64,000 bases of DNA from Balamuthia mandrillaris (lineage: Eukaryota > Discosea > Longamoebia > Balamuthiidae), in contig JAVKOQ010000007.1 in assembly GCA_031835245.1 (NCBI GenBank), positions 262,001 through 326,000 of the forward strand, in the 5' to 3' direction. The notes below the pieces were generated by a model that was not told the origin of the DNA, ran no database searches, and saw nothing but the letters and a program-made list of their open reading frames with translations. Position 1 is the first letter of the stretch, and each line of letters starts with the position of its first letter. Made by a program: the position numbers and the translations under genes. Shown in pieces: positions 57,933 to 64,000 of the stretch.

Positions 57933-60735
57933 ATGGAAGCAGAGGCGGCCTCTCCTTGCATCGATCAAGTAGTAGCGGCGGCTGCTGCTGCTGAGAGTGA
58001 AGAGGGCGATGTGACTTGCATCTGGGAGGGTTTTGTTCCTCTCGTTCCTGATGGCCAAGTCGCCAAGAAGACCCTGCGCGAAGGCAAAGGCGGTTTGCCG
58101 TCTGCTGGCTCTAAAATGACTGGTACGCCTGCTGCTGTTAGGAGAAGAAGAGGCTGTTTTTCTGCCAATTGTTGTGTCGTTGGAGGCTAACTTCCAATGC
58201 TTTCTGTTAAAGTTCACTATGAAGGTTACTTGTTGAAGGAGGACGGGACAAGAGGAGAAAAGTTTGACTCCAGCAGAGACAAAGACTTCTCTAACCACGA
58301 GTTCACATTTACTTTGGGAGAAGGTATACTGCTTCTTCTTGTTCTTGTTGTTGTTCTTGTTGTTCTTGTTGTTCTTGTTCTTGTTGTTCTTGTTGTTCTT
58401 GTTCTTGTTCTTGTTCTTGTTCTTGTTCTTGTTCTTGTTCTTGTTCTTCTTCTTGACCTCCTCTTCCTCCCTCTCTCTTCGCTTACACTGTTTCACCGTT
58501 GTTATGGAAAAGAGGAAGTGATACTGGGCTGGGAGGAGTGTATGAAGACTATGCGACAAGGCGAAGTCGCAATACTGCGTTGCATGCACACATGGGGCTA
58601 TGGCAGCTTGGGTTGTCCGCCTCGCATTCCTCCCAAGGCCAACCTCGAGTTTGAGATAGAACTTCTTCGCTTCATGAGGCCGCAGGAAACGGTGTGTATG
58701 CCCTCTCAAACAGGACTGCTGTTCAATCTGTTCTGTCTCACCTTCTGGTGACATCAAATAGAGCGTGAAGCAAGCAGATAAGCCCTGGCCTCTTAAAATG
58801 GAAGTTGCAATCACTGAGAAAGAGACAGGTAACCGACACTTTATCAGGAAGGCCTTTCGTCAAGCCGTCAGGGCTTATAACAAGGTTTGAATATGGCCTC
58901 TCTCTCTCTCTCTCTCTCGTTTTGTTTTGTTTTGCTGTCCTATATGTCATATTCGAGGAATGGACTAACGGAAGGCTATTTTCCGAGCTTAGGCCTTGGC
59001 TGAATTTAGTGGTGTTGAGTTGGAGGATATTGACGCAGAGCAAGCAAACCAGCTTCAAACCCTTCGCCTGCAACTTTGGAATAACATGGCTGCAGCTACT
59101 CTTGAACTGAATGAATTCAGCACGTCGCTTCGTTACAGCCATATGGTACATCTACCTTTCCCTTCGCTTTTCTTTCCCGGTCCTTATTTCTACATTTGTC
59201 TTCTCCCTCCCTCCCTCCCTCCCTCCCCCCCCTCCCTCCCTCCCCCTCCCTCCCTCCCTCCTCCTCCCTCCCCCCCTCCCTCCCTCCCCTCCCTCCCTCC
59301 CTCCCTCCCTCCTCCCTCCCTCCTCCTCCCCTCCCTCCCTCCCTCCTCCCCTCCCCTCCCTCCCTCCCTCCCTCCTCCTCCCTCCCTCCCTCCCTCCCTC
59401 CCTCCCTCCTCCCTCCCCTCCCTCCCTCCTCCCCCTCCCTCCCTCCCTCCCTCCTCTCCCTCCCTCCTCTCTCCTCCCTCCTCCCTTTCTTTCTCTCTTT
59501 CTTTCTCTCTCTTTCTCTTTCTCACGTTCTTTAAGCGCCATTTTTCTTTTCTTTTGACATTTTCTTTTATTACTGGCAACGAAGGTCCTGGAAATAGAAC
59601 CGAAAAATGTCAAAGCGCTCCTCCGAAAGGCCAAAGCACATTCTTTGCGACATGATTATGAAGACGCCTACCAAACACTGCAGAATGTGGCAAAGCTCGA
59701 GCCGAGCAATCAACAAGTTCGTCGCTTGTTTGAGGAGACCAGGAACCGACAAAAGCAAGCTGAAGCAAAGCAACGCCAAACATGGAATGGTATGTAAGTC
59801 CCATTCTTTTTCTTTTTCTTGGTTCTGGTTCTGTTCTAGTTATTGTGCTAGTGCTTGTTGTTGTTGTTGTTGTTCTTCTTCTTCTTCTTCTTGTTCTTGT
59901 TCTTGTTCTTGTTCTTGTTCTTGTTCTTGTTCTTGTTCTTGTCTTGTTCTTGTTCTTGTTCTTGTTCTTGTTCTTGTTCTTGTTCTTGTTCTTGTTCTTG
60001 TTCTTGTTCTTGTTCTTGTTCTTCTTCTTCTTGTTCTTGTTCTTCTTGTTCTTGTTCTTGTTCTTGTTCTTCTTCTTCTTCTTGTTCTTCTCTTTCTTCT
60101 TCTTCTTCTTGTTCTTCTTCTTCCTTGTTCTTCTTCTTCTTGTTCTTCTTCTTGTTCTTCTTCTTCTTCTTCTTTTTCTTCTTCTTCTTCTTCTTCTTCT
60201 TCTTCTTCTTCTTCTTCTTCTTGTTCTTCTTCTTGTTCTTCTTCTTTCTTCTTCTTGTTCTTCTTCTTCTTCTTCTTTTTTCTTCTTCTTCTTCTTCTTC
60301 TTCTTCTTCTTCTTCTTGTTCTTCTTCTTGTTCTTCTTCTTGTTCTTCCTTCTTCTTGTTCTTCTTCTTCTTCTTCTTCTTCTTCTTCTTCTTCTTCTTC
60401 TTCTTCTTCTTCTTCTTCTTCTTTTTTTTCTTCTTCTTCTTCTTCTTTTTCTTCTTTCCTCTTCTCTTCTCTTCTTCTGCTTCTTCTTCTGCTTCTTCTT
60501 GTTCTTCTTGTTCTTCTTCTTCTTCTTGTTCTTCTTGTTCTTCTTCTTCTTCTTCTTCTTCTTCTTCTTCTTGTTCTTCTTGTTCTTCTTCTTCTTCTTC
60601 TTCCTTCTTCTTCTTCTTCTTCTTCTTCTTCTTCTTCTTCTTCTTCTTCTTCTTCTTCTGCTTCTTCTTCTTCTGCTGCTTCTTCTGCTTCTTCTTCTGT
60701 ATTAACACTCTTCACCTACAGGATTCCTGTCTTGA
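57933..60735 (+). CDS. FKBP-type peptidyl-prolyl isomerase with TPR domain
   Basis: Predicted Hsp90-associated immunophilin-like co-chaperone. Exons: about 57933-58119, 58190-58322, 58522-58692, then 58797-58885, 58993-59144, 59585-59789 and 60722-60735. FKBP part: VHYEGYLLKEDGTRGEKFDSS, FTFTLGEGVILGWEECMKTM, MHTWGYGS, FEIELLRF, with an F-D-S-S block and W-G-Y-G matching the family fold. TPR part: EKETGNRHFIRKAFRQAVRAYNKAL, LWNNMAAATLELNEF, LEIEPKNVKALLRKAKAHSL, YEDAYQTLQNVAKLEPSNQQV. The Asn and Arg/Lys of the Hsp90-EEVD carboxylate clamp appear conserved. C-terminus is short (QTWNGFLS) after a huge repeat intron. Not clearly FKBP8 or FKBP52; overall order is FKBP then TPR with no membrane anchor. 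Confidence 0.85.
58334..58455 (+). repeat. (CTTGTT)n in FKBP-TPR intron
   Basis: TTCTTG/TTGTTC hexamer-like repeat filling the intron 58323-58521; sense strand is T/C-rich with G. Confidence 0.92.
58896..58918 (+). repeat. (CT)n in FKBP-TPR intron
   Basis: Short CT run on the sense strand. Confidence 0.9.
59203..59520 (+). repeat. (CCCT)n tract in FKBP-TPR intron
   Basis: About 300 bp of CCCT/CCT units then TTTCTCTC units, on the sense strand of the FKBP-TPR gene. Confidence 0.95.
59853..60706 (+). repeat. Very long CTT / CTTGTT repeat intron
   Basis: About 850 bp of CTT and CTTGTT units that fill an intron of about 930 bp (59790-60721), ending roughly 15 bp before the CTACAG acceptor. It is a mixture of two unit types in blocks rather than one pure array. 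Confidence 0.95.
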
Positions 60736-61009
60736 ACCCATTAGTGCTAAAGTACTGCGTTCTACCACAACACCTCGCTTGGAAAATTTTCGCATCCGCA
60801 ATGTGCTCACTTCAAGCGTTCGGTTTTGTGGCAGCCCAAAACACAACACAACAGGAGAGCATGCACAAATCACAACAGAACGTTTCTAGTATAGTACTTG
60901 TTTCGTCTTTGTTGGCACATCAAAAAGAAAACTGGCTAACGTAATAATAAACAAGAACAAACAAAATAAAAACAAAAACAAAAAATACAAGTGGTGTCAA
61001 TGGTAATGG
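60736..61009. other. Convergent intergenic gap
   Basis: 274 bp between the FKBP-TPR stop and the RhoGAP stop; A-rich (AAACAAAA units near 60950-60990). No gene. Confidence 0.5.
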
Positions 61010-62303
61010 TTACGACGTTGTCTCGTTGTGGTGAATCTGTCTGGTGGTGGTAGCCATGCTTATGATTGAGTTGAGGCTGTTTTGTAGGAAGAGGTTAGCT
61101 TCTATGAGCAACATTTCCTCCTCCTCCTCTAACAATGCATCCAGAGTTCCAGCAGTGGGTTCCTCCCCTTCAACGGAAGCTTCATCCAAGGAAGGAGATG
61201 AAGCGGCAGCAGCAGAAGAAGAAGGAGGACTGCTGGTCTCTTTGTTGTGATGCTGATGTTGTGGCTTGCGAATCCTGATGGCGCCCCCTCTGTCATCCGT
61301 GGTGGGGAGGCTCTCCACGTGGCTGCCTCCGCTCTTCCGCGTGGTCGTGATGAGAGAGATAGCACTGCCAGAGCCTGCTCCTCCGCCGCTAATTCGTTTC
61401 TTGGCTTCTTTGGCCTTCTTGCTAGTGTTTGTACAGATCTCGATCAAGGCGCCGCCACTCCGCCGCTGTTTGGTTGCCTTGCTACTGGTGGCAGCAGCAG
61501 CAGCAGCAGCAGTCACAGAAGCAGAGGAGGAGGCATCCTGACTAGGAGGCCGACGCCGTCGGCTTTTGTACTCCAGAAAGCAATGCAGCTTGGCAAGCAG
61601 CACGCACTCCTCCTCGCTCAACTTCATCTCTCTGTACATGGCTATAAGGCTCTGCATTCTCTCACTGTCGAGAGAGGGAAGCGAAAAGTGCTGTTTCTTC
61701 CGGCCTTTGACAGCGGCGATGTTGTCTAGTCGTTGGTTTAGCTTCGCCATCTGAGCGCGTTTCTTTTCCTCCAGTTCGTTTTGTTGTTGTCGAAATGCCT
61801 CTGCTGCTTCCTCCACTTGAAGCAAAGGAGGCGGTGGCGGTGGTGGAGGCGGTTGTGGATTATCTTCCCGCTCCTTCTCGCTGAGAAAGAGCATTGAGTA
61901 ATGATCCAGCAGCTCTTTTGTTACCGAGAGCATATATGGTGCGTCTTTCATACTACATTCGATAAGGGAAATATCGTTAGGACAAGTAAGACCATTACAT
62001 TACATCGTTACTGTAGGCCAACGGACCTTTGCAATATGTTATCGTTTCGTGGGCGGAAGAGGTTTGGCGTCCATACTATAGCAAGATTCTTTATGGTCAT
62101 GTCGTTGATGCTGCTGTGGTGGCTGACAGTAAGGCACATAGCCATTATACGCTTCAGCACACACAGATTTGGGTATGGCATCCTCTGCAGTAGTGATTTC
62201 AGAGCCTGTAATGTCTCTTCTGACGTTTCCGACTCGTCCGACAAGTTAACTACATTTATTATTGTATGGTGGTTAGCATTTGTTGTTGATCTCAAATCGA
62301 GTT

Positions 62304-62334
<31 letters not shown>

Positions 62335-64000
62335 GAGAGGGAATGCGATATTAACAGAGAAGGTCGAAAGACTTACTTTGACTTCGCTTAAATTCGTCGT
62401 ATAGATCATAAGTCATAAGTGGTTCCGGCAGTTCTCGTATGTACAAGGTGAGCACGCCGGCAATACAGTGCGGGTCGTATTTGCCAAGATCAACATCCGC
62501 ACCGTGCTTCTCAAATGCTGCTTTCAATGTACGTACTCGCTCCGCGCTTCCCGACATTCGGAACAGTCCATGCGTTGTCGGTGCTATGCAACTTCACATT
62601 AGTTTCGCCGGAATGAGAGAGAAAGAAAATTAAGGAGATGGAGAGGAAAACATACCACGAGCCTCAAGATAAGCTGTGGTTTTCTCGATAATAACGGGCA
62701 TCCCAATATCTGTCCGACCCTCCTTCACCACAAGTTCCTCCAAGCGTACGCCAAACATAGGTATCCGTTGTTTGTAAACCTTATTCTTGACGCTGGCAAC
62801 CGTTTTCATGATAGAGGAGGTGCTAGTGCCATGAAAGGATTTGCGTTTCTCCTTTTTCTTTGAAGGAGAAGAGTCAGCATTGCGAAGGAGTTTTGCGCCC
62901 GAGGAAAAGGAGCTGGGTAAGGAACTGCCGCCATCACCGGCCATGAGGAAAGGTTTTGCAGTAACAGAAGAACTTGATGGCGTGGAAGGAGATGAAATAA
63001 AACACGAAGAAGGTGTCGGAGAGACTAATGAAGCAGATGAAGAAGCAAGAGAAGAGGGAGGGGAGCCGTTTAGATGGTTCGAGGAGGGAGAATGGATAAC
63101 CGAGGAGGAATGTTCTGACAGGCTGGCGTCAGACGCCGTAGCAACAGCAGGACTATCCTGCAAGACAGCTATTGAAGTTGTGGAAGGAGGCGATGCGTCG
63201 GCAGAGAAGCGTTTCAACGAGAAAATCCACCGCTCTGCTTCGCTCCTAGATTCCGCTCGTAGGTGAAAGTGCCTACCTGAGAGCGTCGTTAATACAAAGC
63301 CTAAGCCTTGGCCGGCTGCTTGGCTATCCGCATCTTCAATCCCTATGTTGCATCCAGTGAGGACAATCTCTCCCTGCGCCCTTGGCTATCAAGTTGGCCA
63401 GTTAGTTTCAGAAGAGCAAGAGCGAGAGAGAGGGAGAGAGAGAGAGAGAGAGGGAGAGAGAATGAGAAGGAAGAAAGACAACAAGGGAGCGAGTAGCATA
63501 CACTGGCGTTAGTAAGTTGAGGAGGGTGAAGATAGTAATGCAAAACTGGCCCTTTCTTGCCATAGTGCTCCAACAATAGGAACCAGCGGCGTTTCCAGCT
63601 TTTCACAACCTTGGCTTTTTTATACAACCATCCACTGCAACAGCCTCCGCCGCCAGAATGGAGGTTTGGAGAAGGAGGACCTGTGGCAGGGGTAGTGCTG
63701 GAAGCAGAAGGAAGAGAGGCCAAAGAAACAAGGGTGCCACGGGTGGGCACACCAGAGGCGCTCCGGCTCACTCCGTTCCTGCAGGAGGACTCTGCCGTTC
63801 CTTTGCCGGACTTGCCGCTGTCTTGTTCATCGTGGTTCGTGCGTGTGGAGAGGTCAGGGGCGGAGGTGAAGGAAGGAGAGGCGGAAGTATTGGAACGAGA
63901 GTGGGAGCGAGAACGAGAAATGGCGCTTGCTGGTAGAGGAGCCAATGGAGGCTTACCACTACCATTGTCGTTGCAGTGACTGCCGGTAGCAGCCTTCAGA
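61010..64000 (-). CDS. PH and RhoGAP domain protein (5' end outside window)
   Basis: Predicted Rho-family GTPase-activating protein. Minus strand: upstream Ser/Thr/Arg-rich region (64000-63660); PH domain beginning GWLYKKAKVVKSWKRRWFLLLEHYGKKGPVLHYYL and continuing across a GA-tract intron to RWIFSLKRF; a Ser/Pro linker (63217-62830); RhoGAP domain with MFGVRLEELV, GLFRMSGSAERV (arginine finger), CIAGVLTLYIRELPEPLMTYDLYDEF, and IKNLAIVWTPNLFRP with the conserved Asn. A C-terminal part carries SMKDAPYMLSVTKELLDHY, a polyproline stretch, a basic coiled coil and low-complexity acidic sequence to the stop at 61010. All GAP catalytic residues seen are present. N-terminal exons lie beyond the right edge. 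Confidence 0.9.
62304..62336 (-). repeat. (GA)n in RhoGAP intron
   Basis: CT on the sense strand of the RhoGAP gene. A second tract of the same kind is at 63415-63462 in the PH-domain intron. Confidence 0.92.
63415..63462 (-). repeat. (GA)n / GAGGGA tract in RhoGAP intron
   Basis: Plus-strand purine run, CT on the sense strand, placed inside the intron that splits the PH domain. Confidence 0.92.

Noticed and set aside
57855..58814. 319-codon minus-strand open frame opposite the FKBP gene
   Set aside because: Antisense of the FKBP exons and the CTTGTT intron (NKNKNK run); no recognisable domain.
59782..60944. Open frames of 280-445 codons of Leu/Phe/Ser or Glu/Lys/Arg repeats
   Set aside because: Produced by the CTT/CTTGTT intron repeat; all frames lack stops because the unit has none.

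Overview
This is a nuclear window from a free-living protist-type eukaryote. Genes are split by many short GT-AG introns (often 60-250 bp), intergenic gaps are small, and the conserved proteins are eukaryotic: Pcf11, RNA polymerase I subunit A49, eL20, V-ATPase subunit F, RhoGAP, TBC, a USP12/46-type deubiquitinase and eukaryotic glutamate-cysteine ligase. Dictyostelium-like 'D-x-C-x-V-C-x-G' cysteine modules and a Fanzor-type relic would suit an amoebozoan, possibly Balamuthia- or Acanthamoeba-like. That placement is a guess from memory; no marker RNA gene is present to settle it.

Left arm (1-16.4 kb), host genes: two unidentified minus-strand genes (<1-1071, 1181-2250); a USP12/46-like deubiquitinase (2554-4529); a TMEM184/OST-alpha membrane protein (4829-6870); a small unknown gene (7359-7859); 3-hydroxyisobutyryl-CoA hydrolase (minus, 8078-9955); cytosolic NAD glycerol-3-phosphate dehydrogenase (10237-12232); an unknown secretory/acidic protein (minus, 12287-13599); and glutamate-cysteine ligase catalytic subunit (13724-16360), the first step of glutathione synthesis.

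Centre (16.4-39.7 kb), a nest of mobile DNA: a Crypton-like tyrosine recombinase relic beside a 57-bp inverted repeat; an AAA/PD-(D/E)XK gene (minus, 17478-19481); the C-terminal end of a Fanzor/TnpB-like nuclease; a decayed coding sequence cut by a solo LTR; a decayed Gypsy-like element; and many inverted fragments of one LINE family. The best-preserved piece is an apparently full-length LINE (33451-38340, minus) with three ORFs joined by two ATGA stop/start overlaps. It sits inside another LINE (RT plus RNase H, poly(A)-ended) and is flanked by a perfect 13-bp target duplication.

Right arm (39.7-64 kb), host genes again: an intronless SAP-domain protein kinase (minus), RPA49, an ankyrin-TBC fusion, V-ATPase F (minus) diverging from eL20, a secreted LamG-like protein, Pcf11 (minus), an FKBP-TPR protein and a PH-RhoGAP protein (minus, cut by the window edge).

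The pattern that runs through the whole window is strand-locked simple repeats. Nearly every intron-sized low-complexity tract (CT, CTT, CTTGTT, CTCCCT, CCCT, T) is pyrimidine-rich on the sense strand of its own gene, whichever way the gene points. One FKBP intron is almost 0.9 kb of pure CTT/CTTGTT repeat. Exon borders given here come from reading splice signals and protein conservation by eye.
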